Source: an uncultured Woeseiaceae bacterium (lineage in GTDB: Bacteria > Pseudomonadota > Gammaproteobacteria > Steroidobacterales > Woeseiaceae). From it: a stretch of DNA of 64,000 nt. The translations under genes and the position numbers were made by a program. Below the pieces are notes generated by a model, which saw only the letters and a list, made by a program, of their open reading frames with translations, was not told the origin of the DNA and did no database searches. Positions 36,968 to 47,101 of this stretch are shown here, piece after piece (the first letter of the stretch is position 1; every line of letters begins with the position of its first letter). Where the stretch lies: assembly GCA_947258565.1 (NCBI GenBank), contig CAMYJB010000010.1, forward strand, positions 1 through 64,000, read 5' to 3'.

Positions 36968-38531
36968 CGAAGTCGGCCGGCGCCGGACGTTCGCGATCAT
37001 TTCGCACCCGGACGCCGGCAAGACCACCCTGACCGAAAAATTGTTGCTCTACGGTGGCGCGATACAGCTCGCCGGTACCGTAAAGGGACGCAAGGCGAGC
37101 CGCCATGCGACGTCGGACTGGATGGCGCTCGAGCAGCAGCGCGGGATCTCGGTGACCTCCTCCGTAATGCAGTTCCCGTATGACGACTGCGTCGTAAATC
37201 TCCTCGATACGCCCGGCCATGAAGACTTCTCCGAGGATACCTACCGGACGCTGACCGCGGTCGACTCCGCCCTGATGGTGATCGACTGCGCCAAGGGCGT
37301 GGAGCAGCGCACGATCAAGCTCATGGAAGTGTGCCGGCTGCGCGATACGCCGATCATGACCTTCATCAACAAGCTCGACCGCGACGGCCGCGAACCGATC
37401 GACCTGCTTGACGAGATCGAATCGGTGCTCGGTATTCACTGCGCGCCGATCACCTGGCCGATTGGTATGGGTCGCTCCCTGAAAGGCGTGTACCACCTGC
37501 AGCAGGACCGTATTTACCTGTACCACGGTGGCAAACGGGAGCGCGCGACGGAGCGCAGCGTCGTCGACGGACTTGATTCCGCGGCGGCGGCGGAAGTGCT
37601 CGGTGCCGACCTGCAGGCATTTCGCGACGAGATCGAGCTGGTGCAGGGCGCATGCCCCGAATTTGACGTGCAGGAATACCTCGCGGCGCAGCAGACGCCG
37701 GTATTTTTCGGTTCCGCATTATCCAATTTCGGGGTCAAAGAGTTGCTGGACGAGTTCGTGAGCCACGCGCCATCGCCACTGCCGCGCGAGGCCGAGCAGC
37801 GCGTGATCGCGCCTTCGGAAGACAAGCTGACCGGCTTCGTTTTCAAGATCCAGGCCAATATGGATCCCGGGCACCGCGATCGTATTGCCTTCATGCGAAT
37901 CTGCTCTGGCGAGTATCGCAAGGGGCTCAAGGCGCTGCACGTGCGATCGGGCAAGGAGATAAAGATCCCTGACGCCATCACCTTCATGGCCGCAGACCGC
38001 CAGCATGCAGAAACCGCTTACGCCGGCGACATCATCGGTCTGCATAACCACGGCACCATCAATATCGGCGACAGCTTCTCTGAAGGCGAGTCCCTGCGCT
38101 TCACGGGCATCCCGAATTTCGCGCCCGAAATTTTCCGCCGCGCCGTACTCAAGGATCCCCTGCGGCTCAAGGCACTGCAAAAGGGGCTGGCGCAACTTTG
38201 CGAAGAGGGTGCGACGCAACTATTCCGGCCGTTCCGCAATAACGACCTCATCCTGGGCGCCGTCGGGCCGCTGCAGTTCGACGTCGTCGCACACCGCCTG
38301 CGCGATGAATACAAGGTCGAGTGCCAGTTCGAATCGGTCAACGTGGCCACGGCGCGTTGGGTCGAGTGCGACGACGTGAAAATGCTGCAAGACTTCAAAC
38401 GCAAGGCGGAAGACAACCTGGCGCTGGATCACGGCGAGCGTCTCGTCTACATTGCTCCGACCAGGGTTAATCTGAGCCTGACTGAGGAGCGCTGGCCCGA
38501 CATCGTGTTCCGCAAGACGCGCGAGCATTGA
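36957..38531 (+). CDS. prfC: Peptide chain release factor 3
   Basis: GTPase that recycles RF1/RF2 from the ribosome. 524 residues. G1 [15 protein letters not shown]3-type G2/G3 [17 protein letters not shown] and [15 protein letters not shown]4 NKLDRDG. The order of the C-terminal domains is normal. Overlaps rimI by 11 bases. Confidence 0.96.
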   Translation: MIADEVGRRRTFAIISHPDAGKTTLTEKLLLYGGAIQLAGTVKGRKASRHATSDWMALEQQRGISVTSSVMQFPYDDCVVNLLDTPGHEDFSEDTYRTLTAVDSALMVIDCAKGVEQRTIKLMEVCRLRDTPIMTFINKLDRDGREPIDLLDEIESVLGIHCAPITWPIGMGRSLKGVYHLQQDRIYLYHGGKRERATERSVVDGLDSAAAAEVLGADLQAFRDEIELVQGACPEFDVQEYLAAQQTPVFFGSALSNFGVKELLDEFVSHAPSPLPREAEQRVIAPSEDKLTGFVFKIQANMDPGHRDRIAFMRICSGEYRKGLKALHVRSGKEIKIPDAITFMAADRQHAETAYAGDIIGLHNHGTINIGDSFSEGESLRFTGIPNFAPEIFRRAVLKDPLRLKALQKGLAQLCEEGATQLFRPFRNNDLILGAVGPLQFDVVAHRLRDEYKVECQFESVNVATARWVECDDVKMLQDFKRKAEDNLALDHGERLVYIAPTRVNLSLTEERWPDIVFRKTREH

Positions 38532-38553
38532 CAATAACGCCAGCCGCACGGTA

Positions 38554-39819
38554 TTGACGCAGCCGCCACTCTTTAGCAAGAAAGTACTCGCCTGGGCGTT
38601 CTACGATTGGGCGAATTCGGCGTTTGCGCTGTCGGTGCTCGCGGTCCTGTTTCCTTTGTTTCTGGGCAGCTACTGGAGCGCCGGCGATCCTGGTGCCGCG
38701 GTAACGGCGCGCCTCGCATGGATAACGGCGGCATCCAGCGCGGTCGTCTGCATCATCGCGCCGGTTTTCGGAACCATCGCCGACGCGGGCGGTTACAGAA
38801 AGCGTTTCCTGTTCTGGCTGGCGACAATCGGTGCCGTGGCAACCGCCGTGCTCGCCGGTGTGGCTGAGGGCAACTGGCCGCTTGCCCTGGCGCTGTATCT
38901 CGTGGCGTCGGTCGGCTTCTACAGTTCGACCGTATTCTACGATTCGCTGATTATCGACGTTACGGAACCGCGCTATTACAGTTTCGTGTCGTCACTCGGG
39001 TTTTCGCTTGGCTATCTCGGTGGCGCGGTGCTGCTGGCACTGCACGTATGGATGCTGCTCAGTCCGGCGACCTTCGGTTTCGATACGGCGGACGAGGTCA
39101 TCCGGTTCGCGTTCGTCACGGTGGGACTGTGGTGGGCGATCTTCATGCTGCCACTGATGGTTTTCGTGCCGGAGGAGCATAGCCGCGTCCAGGTTGCCGG
39201 CGGCGTCATCCGCGCCGCGTACCGTGAATTGAAGACGACCATCCTGAAGATCGGGCAATACCGGAACGTCGTTATTTTCCTCATCGCGTACTGGCTTTAC
39301 ATCGGCGGCGTATTCACGGTGATATTCATGGCGGTCAACTACGGCCAGCGTCTCGGTTTCAGCCGGCAGGATCTCGTTACCGCGTTATTGATCACGAATT
39401 TCGCTGGCTTTCCTGCGACACTGCTCTACGGCCTCGCCGGCCACCGCTGGGGACCGAAACGCGGCATCTACTTCGCGCTCGTCGTGTACGTCGTCATGTC
39501 GAGCTGGGCGATCTTCATGGTCGAGGTGCGGCAGTTCTATATCATGGCGATCGTCATCGGTTGCGTGCAGGGCGGCGTGCAGGGACTGAGCCGGTCGCTG
39601 TATGCAACGCTGATACCGCCGGACGCACCTGGCGAATTCTTCGGCTTTTACAACATGCTGACGAAGTTCGCCCACGTGCTGGGACCGATCCTCGTGGGAA
39701 TCGCGGCAACCCTGTCCGACGACCCCAAATGGGTATTGCTGACGCTCATGCCGCTGTTCATCGGCGGCGGCATGTTGCTGGGCGTGGTACGGGAGAAACA
39801 GGCAACGAGGGTGTCGTAG
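38554..39819 (+). CDS. UMF1/Atg22-like MFS transporter
   Basis: 421-residue membrane protein with about 12 hydrophobic segments. The start LAWAFYDWANSAFALSVLAVLFPLF is the UMF1-family signature, and YDSLIIDVT-EPRYYSFVSSLGFSLGYLGG is typical. Substrate unknown. TTG start at 38554 with no clear Shine-Dalgarno; 22 bases after prfC. The stop codon TAG is inside a GTAGGAGCGG repeat-like motif. Confidence 0.85.
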   Translation: MTQPPLFSKKVLAWAFYDWANSAFALSVLAVLFPLFLGSYWSAGDPGAAVTARLAWITAASSAVVCIIAPVFGTIADAGGYRKRFLFWLATIGAVATAVLAGVAEGNWPLALALYLVASVGFYSSTVFYDSLIIDVTEPRYYSFVSSLGFSLGYLGGAVLLALHVWMLLSPATFGFDTADEVIRFAFVTVGLWWAIFMLPLMVFVPEEHSRVQVAGGVIRAAYRELKTTILKIGQYRNVVIFLIAYWLYIGGVFTVIFMAVNYGQRLGFSRQDLVTALLITNFAGFPATLLYGLAGHRWGPKRGIYFALVVYVVMSSWAIFMVEVRQFYIMAIVIGCVQGGVQGLSRSLYATLIPPDAPGEFFGFYNMLTKFAHVLGPILVGIAATLSDDPKWVLLTLMPLFIGGGMLLGVVREKQATRVS

Positions 39820-39854
39820 GAGCGGTTCTCGAACCGTGATCGCGCCGGGGCGCG
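39816..39854. terminator. REP-like/terminator hairpins between convergent genes
   Basis: GTAGGAGCGG followed by CGGTTC-TC-GAACCG (39823-39836), then CGCGCC-GG-GGCGCG (39841-39854). The GTAGGAG head resembles REP elements of Pseudomonas/Stenotrophomonas relatives. It sits in the 38-base gap between converging genes, so it could act as a two-way terminator, though there is no T-run. Confidence 0.45.
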
Positions 39855-39857
39855 CTG

Positions 39858-41813
39858 CTACAGGGCGGCGATATCGGACTCCAGGCGCTGCAGCAGTGCC
39901 GCGTCCGGCGGGCCATAGCGGACGTCGAGATAGGTGTCCGTGATGCTGCGCACGGCGGTGGCAGGCAACGGGCTTTCGCGCTGCGCACGCTGCGCAAATA
40001 CCCGCGGCGTTTCGCCGGTCGCGGGTGTAAGACCCGATTTGCGCACGAACGTCTCGTAAAGGATCGCGGCCCGGTCCCTGGGAGGCGGCCGGTAGCGCAA
40101 CATCAGCGCCAGGCTGATCAGCATGGTGAGCCCGGTAACCAGGGCGACCAGCGTGAGCATCATCTGGCGCCAGTCGGGATCGTCCATGCCGAGCCAGTTC
40201 ATGAATCGTTCCTGGTTTTCGGGGCCGTATCCCAGCACCCACTCGTTCCACTTGGCGTTGGCGGCATCCCATGTGAGCACGAGCTTGTGTAGCAGCATCG
40301 ACGGTGCTCCGAGGCCCCAGGCCGCGGCGCTGCCGTCGAACATCGCGCCGGTGCGGCCGGCATCGACGCGTTCCGGCGCGACTGCGGCCGTTGGGTCCAC
40401 GCGGCGCCAGCCGCTCCCCGGCAGCCATACTTCGTTCCACGCGTGCGCGTCGGCCTGGCGGACGATCATATAGTCGCCCATCGGATTGAGTTCTCCGCCC
40501 TGGTAACCGACGACGACACGTGCGGGTATGCCCGCAGCGCGCATCATCAACGCGAAGGCCGACGCGTAGTGCTCGCAGAAGCCGCGCTGGGTTTCAAACA
40601 GGAATCGATCCACGGGACTGCTGCCGAGTGGCGGCGGCTCCAGCGTGTAGTAATACGCTTCCTCATTGAACCTGGTCAGTACGGCGCGGACGAACGCTGC
40701 GTCGGATGCAGCCGCAGCGCGCATCGAGCGCGCCAGCTCTGCTGTGCGTGGGTTTCGGCTTTCGGGAAATTCCAGGTACCAGCCGCGCCGGTACGGATGC
40801 AGTTCCAGGTCGATACGATAGTCGGGATAGGACACGGCCCTGTAGGCGACGCGCTGGTCGATCGGTTGCACGCGGGCCAGCTGATGCTGCGGGCCGAGGA
40901 AGGTGCTGTCGAGTTCCCAGTGGTAGGGAATGTCGAGGGCGAATACCCAGTGTTGACGGGTCGGCTCCAGCGTGACTTCATAATGCACGGGCTCGCCCAG
41001 GGTCTCGAGGTTCCTGAGGGCGCCGCTGGAAATCCTGGGTTCCGATATGCCCGACCAGGTGCGACCGTCGAAGCGATGCAGTACCAGGCCGCGCCAGTAA
41101 CGATCCTGTGGCTCCGGGACCTTGCCGTCGAATTTTACGCGGAACGCCACGGCATCCGATTTGGACAGCGCGCTGATATCGCCGGGGCTGATCGTGTCAC
41201 TCAGCCCGGAGACCGCGGTGCCCGTGTCGATCGGTATCGCCCAGAAAGGGGTGGCGATGCGCGGGAAGAAGATCCACATCGCGAGGGCCAGCGGTGCCGC
41301 GTACATGACGAGGCGGCTACTCGTGCCCAGGCTGCGCCGCAACGGCTCCAGATCGTCGGCGGCCGTCCTCAGCCAGGCCGTCATGATGAGGACGACGCCG
41401 ATCACCAGGTAGGGCAGGGACCAGAGGTACTGTTCGCGCAATAGCGATGACATGACCAGAAAGATGGCGATAAACAACAATACGAACTGATCGCGGCGCT
41501 GCCGTGTCTCGAGCAGCTTCAGTGCGGCCATGATGGCCAGTAGTGCCGACCCCGGGCCGACGCCGCTGATGGTGTTGTAGGTGTAGAGAACACCGATGAA
41601 ACAGGCTAGTGCCAGCGACGCGCGAAGCAGGGCGGGCGGCACGGGTTTGCGGCGCACTTCGATCGAGTATCGCCAGATCGCGCATGTGAGCAGGGCCGCG
41701 GTAATCCACGCCGGCAGGTACGGGACGTGCGGCAATAGCGCGAAGGCCAGCGCCAGCAGCGTCCAGGGCAGGCTCGCGAGCAGAGAACCGTCGGTGCCCC
41801 TCGCCCTAGCCAT
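39858..41813 (-). CDS. TgpA-like transglutaminase membrane protein
   Basis: 651 residues. About six N-terminal membrane segments, a periplasmic transglutaminase-fold domain, one late membrane segment, then a cytoplasmic tail with DUF4129-like character. Catalytic triad visible: Cys413 in RGFCEHYAS, His457 in DAHAWNEVW, Asp473 in RRVDPTA. Start at the ATG at 41813, overlapping the DUF58 stop by 8 bases; the longer open frame lies over the DUF58 gene. Same strand and order as the MoxR-DUF58-TgpA modules of pseudomonads, thought to act in envelope integrity. Confidence 0.88.
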   Translation of the reverse strand: MARARGTDGSLLASLPWTLLALAFALLPHVPYLPAWITAALLTCAIWRYSIEVRRKPVPPALLRASLALACFIGVLYTYNTISGVGPGSALLAIMAALKLLETRQRRDQFVLLFIAIFLVMSSLLREQYLWSLPYLVIGVVLIMTAWLRTAADDLEPLRRSLGTSSRLVMYAAPLALAMWIFFPRIATPFWAIPIDTGTAVSGLSDTISPGDISALSKSDAVAFRVKFDGKVPEPQDRYWRGLVLHRFDGRTWSGISEPRISSGALRNLETLGEPVHYEVTLEPTRQHWVFALDIPYHWELDSTFLGPQHQLARVQPIDQRVAYRAVSYPDYRIDLELHPYRRGWYLEFPESRNPRTAELARSMRAAAASDAAFVRAVLTRFNEEAYYYTLEPPPLGSSPVDRFLFETQRGFCEHYASAFALMMRAAGIPARVVVGYQGGELNPMGDYMIVRQADAHAWNEVWLPGSGWRRVDPTAAVAPERVDAGRTGAMFDGSAAAWGLGAPSMLLHKLVLTWDAANAKWNEWVLGYGPENQERFMNWLGMDDPDWRQMMLTLVALVTGLTMLISLALMLRYRPPPRDRAAILYETFVRKSGLTPATGETPRVFAQRAQRESPLPATAVRSITDTYLDVRYGPPDAALLQRLESDIAAL

Positions 41814-42816
41814 CCGGGTGCTCCAGGCCAAAGAGCGCCAGTGCCTCCAGGCATTGGCGGCGATGAGCTTCACCGTGCGCCGGCGCGAACGACTGGCCGG
41901 GAAGTCGCAACCCGTAATCCTCGCGCGTCCTGTCCGCATCGATTATCCACCGCGTGAGGATGGAGAGCCGTTGCTCGAGATCGTCCGCAACGACGGCGTC
42001 GAAATCGAACCACTGGCTGCTCATATCGGCGCCGGCAAATTGCTTGGACAGCAATTGATCGGTGCGCGCATAGGCTTTCCAGGCGACGTTGCGCGGCGAG
42101 TCACCGGTGTGAAATTTGCGCAACCCCGCGAAGTCCTCCTCGCCGCGGGCGTCGTGCTGCCGGTGCCCCAGTGCGGTCTGCGTTGCGGGTGGCGGCGGCG
42201 CCTGTTCGGCCGGACGCGGGTACACGATGCCCCTGGGGTACATGTGCAGCCACGCCCACGAGCGAAACAGCTCGAAGGGGAACAAGGTGCGAATGCCGAA
42301 GCGCTCGAGCGTAACCCAGCCACGGTGCTCGGTTGTGACGGGAAGCACGAAGATCTTGCTCTCGCCGGGCTCGAGGTCCTTGATATCGCTTTGCACGTCG
42401 TCGAGATAGAGCCGAATGCGGTGCCGCGGATTCTTCGAGCGGTTGGCGACCGCGATTCGGAATTGCGCGGACTGCCCGGCAAATACGGGATCGGTGCCTG
42501 CGAAGCTCACTTCGAGCCCGACGAGGTTGCGCTGGCACTGGTGCATGGCCACGAAACCGACGCCGATCAGGATGAACGTCAGCACGAAGGACAGGTTGTT
42601 GTTGTAGTTCATCGAGCCGAGCAGCATCGCGAACGTCATCATCGCGAAAACGAGGCCCACGCCCGTCGGCAGGATGTAGATACGCCGTGGCTGAAGTCGC
42701 GTGACCGGGCCATCGGCGCCCTGGCGCCTGCGGGCCCACAGGCGAATACGCCTGCTGGCTGCCGCGTTGATGCCCGGCAGCAGCCGCCTAGGGGATGGCC
42801 ACCGAGTCAAGGACAT
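41806..42816 (-). CDS. DUF58 protein (MoxR-associated)
   Basis: 336 residues with a basic N-terminus, two membrane segments (about 50-90) and a cytoplasmic DUF58 region with its conserved core LRKFHTGDSPRNVAWKAYAR. DUF58 proteins are partners of MoxR ATPases. Overlaps moxR by 29 bases and the transglutaminase by 8, so the three are translated as a unit. Confidence 0.88.
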   Translation of the reverse strand: MSLTRWPSPRRLLPGINAAASRRIRLWARRRQGADGPVTRLQPRRIYILPTGVGLVFAMMTFAMLLGSMNYNNNLSFVLTFILIGVGFVAMHQCQRNLVGLEVSFAGTDPVFAGQSAQFRIAVANRSKNPRHRIRLYLDDVQSDIKDLEPGESKIFVLPVTTEHRGWVTLERFGIRTLFPFELFRSWAWLHMYPRGIVYPRPAEQAPPPPATQTALGHRQHDARGEEDFAGLRKFHTGDSPRNVAWKAYARTDQLLSKQFAGADMSSQWFDFDAVVADDLEQRLSILTRWIIDADRTREDYGLRLPGQSFAPAHGEAHRRQCLEALALFGLEHPDG

Positions 42817-43753
42817 GCTGGCACATCTCGGCGGGACTGCGGAAGCTGGTATCGCCGGCGGGTTTCAGGCGATGCCCGGCGACGGCCGCGAATACGGCCT
42901 GCACGTCGTCCGGGAACACGCCCGAGTGGCGCTCGACGAAGGCATGCGCCCTGGCGGCTGCCGCCAGGGCCTGCGCGCCGCGCGGCGACAGGCCGATCTC
43001 GATATCCGGTGATTCCCGGGTCTGGCGCACCAACGCCTGGATGTAGTCGACGAGGTGTTCGCTCATGTGCGCTTTTGCGGCATCCTGCTGCAGCGTCACC
43101 AGGATCTCGGCTGTCATTTCGGGCGCAACGCTCTCGAGCATGCTGCGCCTGTCCTCACCCGTGATGAGTTCGCGTTCGTTTTCCGCGTTCGGATAACCGA
43201 GTGCGAGACGCATCAGGAAGCGGTCGAGCTGCGATTCGGGCAGCGGGAAGGTACCGATCTGGTCTGCGGGATTCTGCGTGGCAACGACGAAGAAGGGGAT
43301 GGGCAATGTGCGCGTTTCACCGTCGACCGACACCTGGTGCTCTTCCATGGCTTCGAGCAGGGCGCTCTGTGCTTTAGGCGTCGCCCGGTTTACCTCGTCC
43401 GCGAGAATCAGCTGCGCGAAGATAGGGCCGGGCTGAAATTCGAAGTTGCCGGTATCCCTCCTGAAAACCGAGACGCCCACGATATCGGCGGGTAACAGGT
43501 CGCTGGTAAACTGTATGCGGCGGTAACTCAGGCCGAGCACTTTCGCCAGTGCCTGGGCAAGCGTGGTCTTGCCGAGCCCCGGCAGGTCCTCGATCAGCAG
43601 GTGGCCGCGCGCCAGCAGACAGGCGAGCGCAAGCGCAATCTGCTGGTCCTTGTCCAGGATGATTTTTCCGAGTGAGGCACGCGCGCGTTCCAGTGCCTGG
43701 CGGCCTGCGTCCTTGCCGAGCGGTGTTTTTTCCAGCGGGCTTCCGCCGTGCAT
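42788..43753 (-). CDS. MoxR-family AAA+ ATPase
   Basis: 321 residues. Walker A LIEDLPGLGKTTLAQ, Walker B LILADEVNRATPKAQSALLEAMEE, sensor ATQNPADQIGTFPLPESQLDRF, which is the standard MoxR sequence. Chaperone-type ATPase for metal-cofactor insertion or VWA/DUF58 protein maturation; target unknown here. First of the three-gene unit. Confidence 0.92.
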   Translation of the reverse strand: MHGGSPLEKTPLGKDAGRQALERARASLGKIILDKDQQIALALACLLARGHLLIEDLPGLGKTTLAQALAKVLGLSYRRIQFTSDLLPADIVGVSVFRRDTGNFEFQPGPIFAQLILADEVNRATPKAQSALLEAMEEHQVSVDGETRTLPIPFFVVATQNPADQIGTFPLPESQLDRFLMRLALGYPNAENERELITGEDRRSMLESVAPEMTAEILVTLQQDAAKAHMSEHLVDYIQALVRQTRESPDIEIGLSPRGAQALAAAARAHAFVERHSGVFPDDVQAVFAAVAGHRLKPAGDTSFRSPAEMCQHVLDSVAIP

Positions 43754-43882
43754 ATGTTGCTCCCTGCGTCGGGAATACCGGAGTGCTTATCCGATTATGT
43801 CACCACTATGGTCGCCAAACCGCCGGTCTTTTGCACTTGCCGTCGGTTCAGAGTGTGATGCAGTGCTCAGAAACCCGGGGCG

Positions 43883-46639
43883 TCAAACGAGTTCGGCGAG
43901 CTTTTCGAGCTGTTCGCTCAGCTGGGCGATCTGGCGCTCGAAGTCCGCCGCACGCTGCTTCTCCTGTGTGACCACGTCCGGGGGCGCATTGTTCACGAAA
44001 TTCGGGTTGTCGAGCTTGGCGCGGGCGCGGTCCAGGTCGGCCTGCACCTTGTCCAGCTGCTTGCCGAGCCGCTTTCGCTCGGCATCGACGTCGATCATGC
44101 CTTTCATCGGCACGAGCAGTCTCAGTTCGTCGAGCAGCGCCGTAGCGGCGGCCGGCGGTTCTTCACCATCGGCAAGCAGGGTCACGGACTCGACCCGGCC
44201 GACGCGCTGCAGCAGCGAGGCATGCTGCTCGGCGCGGCGCGCGTCCTCCCGGGACGCGTTCTCGAGAATTACGGGCAGCGGTCTAGCCGGCGGGATGTCC
44301 ATTTCGCCACGAATCTGCCGTACGCCGAGAATAAACTTTTTCAACCATTCGATATCCGCCACGGCCTTTTCGTCGGCGTCGCCGGTGGCGGGCTGCGGGT
44401 AGGGCTGCAGCATGATGGTCGGCGCCTCGATGCCGGCCCGCGGCGCTACTTGCTGCCAGACTTCCTCGGTAACGAAGGGCATGATGGGGTGCAGAAGGCG
44501 CAAAAGGCCTTCGAGTATCTCGACGAGTGTCCTGCGTGTGCCACGTTGTGCGGCGGCCGAAGAGGCGTCCGATTGCAATACGGGCTTCGAGAGTTCCAGA
44601 TACCAGTCGCAGAACTCATGCCAGGTGAACTCGTAAATGGACTGTGCGACGAGGTCGAGCCGGTAGCCGTCGAAGTTCCTGTGTACGGACGCGACGGTCT
44701 CGTCGAAGCGCGCACGGATCCAGCGATCGGCTGAGCTCAGTTCGGTCTCGCCCGCGTCGAGTTCTTCGGAGTTCATGAGCACGTAGCGTGCGGCGTTCCA
44801 CAGCTTGTTGCAGAAATTCTTATAGCCCTCGATGCGGCCGAGGTCGAATCGAATGTCGCGCCCCGTGGTTGCCAGCGAGGCGAAGGTGAAGCGCAACGCG
44901 TCGGCGCCGTACTGTTCGATACCGTTCGGGAACTGCTTGCGCGTGGTCTTCTCGATCTGCGGTTTCAGGTGCTCCTGCATGAGCCCCGTGGTGCGCTTCC
45001 TGAGCAACGTGTCCAGGTCGACGCCGTCGATGAGGTCGAGCGGATCGAGCACGTTGCCCTTGGACTTCGACATTTTCTGGCCGTCCTGGTCGCGGATCAG
45101 CCCGTGGATGTAAACCTCGCGGAACGGCACGTCGCCCATGAACTTGATGCCCATCATGATCATGCGGGCAACCCAGAAAAAGATGATGTCGAAGCCGGTA
45201 ACGAGCACGCTTCCGGGATAGAAGTCGTCCAGCGCTTCGTTTTCATTCGGCCAGCCCAGCGTGCTGAACGGCCACAGAGCCGAGGAGAACCAGGTGTCGA
45301 GCACGTCTTCGTCCTGCCGCAACGCGACGTCGGCGCCGATTTTGTGTTTTGCGCGGACCGCGTCTTCGGAGTGGCCGACGTAGAAGTTGCCATCGTCGTC
45401 GTACCAGGCGGGGATCCGGTGGCCCCACCAGAGCTGCCGGCTGATGCACCAGTCCTGGATGTTGTACATCCACTCGAAGTAGGTCTTCGACCAGTTCTCC
45501 GGGACGAAGCGGATATCGCCGTTCTCGACAGCAGCGATGGCCGGTTCGGCCAGCGGCTTGATGCTGACGTACCACTGGTCAGTCAGGTACGGCTCGACAA
45601 CGGCGTGCGAGCGATCGCCGCGGGGGATCTTGACCGTATACGGCTCGATCTTCTCGAGCAGCCCGAGCGACTCGAACTCCGCAACGACCGCCTTGCGGGC
45701 CTCGAAACGATCCCTGCCGCGATAGGCCTCCGGGACCTCGTCGTTCATCGCGGCGTCGTCCGTGAGCACGTTGTACATCGGCAGCTCGTGCCGCTTGCCG
45801 ATATCGTAGTCGTTGAAGTCGTGTGCCGGCGTTATCTTCACACAGCCCGTGCCGAATTCCGGGTCGACGTAGTCGTCGGCAATAATCGGGATGCGGCGGC
45901 CGACGATCGGCAGGATTATTTCCTGCCCGACGAGGTCGCGGTAACGATCGTCGTCCGGGTGCACGGCAACCGCGCTGTCGCCGAGCATCGTCTCGGGACG
46001 CGTGGTCGCGACCACGAGGTGGCCGTCGCCGGATGCCAGCGGGTAGCGGAAGTGCCACAGTTGCCCGTCCTCGTCGGCCGATAGCACCTCGAGGTCGGAG
46101 AGCGCGGTGTGCAGGACGGGATCCCAGTTGACGAGGCGTTTGCCGCGGTAGATCAGGCCCTCGTCATAAAGCGTGACGAACACCTCGGTCACGGCATTCG
46201 AGAGGCCTTCGTCCATGGTGAAGCAGTCGCGGCTCCAGTCCACCGAGCCGCCCAGGCGCCGCAGCTGGTTCGCTATCTGGCCGCCGGACTGCTCCTTCCA
46301 CTGCCAGACGCGTGCGACGAATTTCTCGCGTCCCAGTTCACGCCGCGACGTACCCTCCGAATTCAACAGCCGCTCGACGACCATCTGCGTGGCGATACCG
46401 GCGTGATCCATGCCCGGCTGCCATAGCGCCCTGCATCCCTGCATGCGCTTGTAGCGGGTCAGGGCATCCATGATCGTGTCCTGGAAAGCGTGCCCCATGT
46501 GCAGGGTACCGGTCACGTTCGGTGGCGGGATCATGATGCAGTACGGCTCGCCGTCGCCGCGCGGCGCGAAATAGCCGGCATCTTCCCAACGGGCGTAAAT
46601 GCGTTCTTCGATGTCGTTCGGCTGGTAGGACTTGTCCAT
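43883..46639 (-). CDS. valS: Valyl-tRNA synthetase
   Basis: 918 residues. HIGH motif [20 protein letters not shown] in [13 protein letters not shown], the CP1 editing domain between (about 170-370), anticodon-binding domain and a C-terminal coiled-coil ([22 protein letters not shown]) that grips tRNA. Slightly shorter than the E. coli enzyme. Last gene of pepA-holC-valS, with 26 bases to holC. Confidence 0.97.
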   Translation of the reverse strand: MDKSYQPNDIEERIYARWEDAGYFAPRGDGEPYCIMIPPPNVTGTLHMGHAFQDTIMDALTRYKRMQGCRALWQPGMDHAGIATQMVVERLLNSEGTSRRELGREKFVARVWQWKEQSGGQIANQLRRLGGSVDWSRDCFTMDEGLSNAVTEVFVTLYDEGLIYRGKRLVNWDPVLHTALSDLEVLSADEDGQLWHFRYPLASGDGHLVVATTRPETMLGDSAVAVHPDDDRYRDLVGQEIILPIVGRRIPIIADDYVDPEFGTGCVKITPAHDFNDYDIGKRHELPMYNVLTDDAAMNDEVPEAYRGRDRFEARKAVVAEFESLGLLEKIEPYTVKIPRGDRSHAVVEPYLTDQWYVSIKPLAEPAIAAVENGDIRFVPENWSKTYFEWMYNIQDWCISRQLWWGHRIPAWYDDDGNFYVGHSEDAVRAKHKIGADVALRQDEDVLDTWFSSALWPFSTLGWPNENEALDDFYPGSVLVTGFDIIFFWVARMIMMGIKFMGDVPFREVYIHGLIRDQDGQKMSKSKGNVLDPLDLIDGVDLDTLLRKRTTGLMQEHLKPQIEKTTRKQFPNGIEQYGADALRFTFASLATTGRDIRFDLGRIEGYKNFCNKLWNAARYVLMNSEELDAGETELSSADRWIRARFDETVASVHRNFDGYRLDLVAQSIYEFTWHEFCDWYLELSKPVLQSDASSAAAQRGTRRTLVEILEGLLRLLHPIMPFVTEEVWQQVAPRAGIEAPTIMLQPYPQPATGDADEKAVADIEWLKKFILGVRQIRGEMDIPPARPLPVILENASREDARRAEQHASLLQRVGRVESVTLLADGEEPPAAATALLDELRLLVPMKGMIDVDAERKRLGKQLDKVQADLDRARAKLDNPNFVNNAPPDVVTQEKQRAADFERQIAQLSEQLEKLAELV

Positions 46640-46665
46640 TCGTTGTCGGCGCTCGGTCGCGAAAA

Positions 46666-47094
46666 TCAGACGTTGTGCGTTTCGAGCTCGTGGCCATCGT
46701 CACGGTAAGCCACGAAACGCCTGCGGCTTTTCTGCTTGCTGTCTTCGTCGGAGGTTACAAGCTCCGCGATCCGCGGAAAAGCACGGGCACAGGCGGGGAT
46801 GGCGTCGTCGAGATTGATGAGCAGGTCGCGGGAACCGCTATAGCCCGGATCACACCCCACGGTGACCGGGGCGTCCGGATCTTCGGCGCCCGCCAGAACC
46901 AGGTTGTGCGGCACGAAGCTGCCGTCGCGAAACGTCCACAGCAGTTCGTCGAGGCGGCTGGCCGTCGCTTCGTCGCCAGCAAGGATGTGTACGGTGTGCT
47001 CGAGCTTGTAGGCTTTTTCGGCCAGGCGGCAGGCAAACAGCTGCCGCGCCCGTTCGCCCGACTGACTCAGGACATAGAAGTCGATGCGCGCCAT
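46666..47094 (-). CDS. holC: DNA polymerase III chi subunit
   Basis: 142 residues; links the clamp loader to SSB. N-terminus [29 protein letters not shown] and [17 protein letters not shown] are characteristic of HolC. The chi/psi partner HolD is not in this window. Between pepA (7 bases) and valS. Confidence 0.92.
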   Translation of the reverse strand: MARIDFYVLSQSGERARQLFACRLAEKAYKLEHTVHILAGDEATASRLDELLWTFRDGSFVPHNLVLAGAEDPDAPVTVGCDPGYSGSRDLLINLDDAIPACARAFPRIAELVTSDEDSKQKSRRRFVAYRDDGHELETHNV

Positions 47095-47101
47095 GGCTGC
47101 G

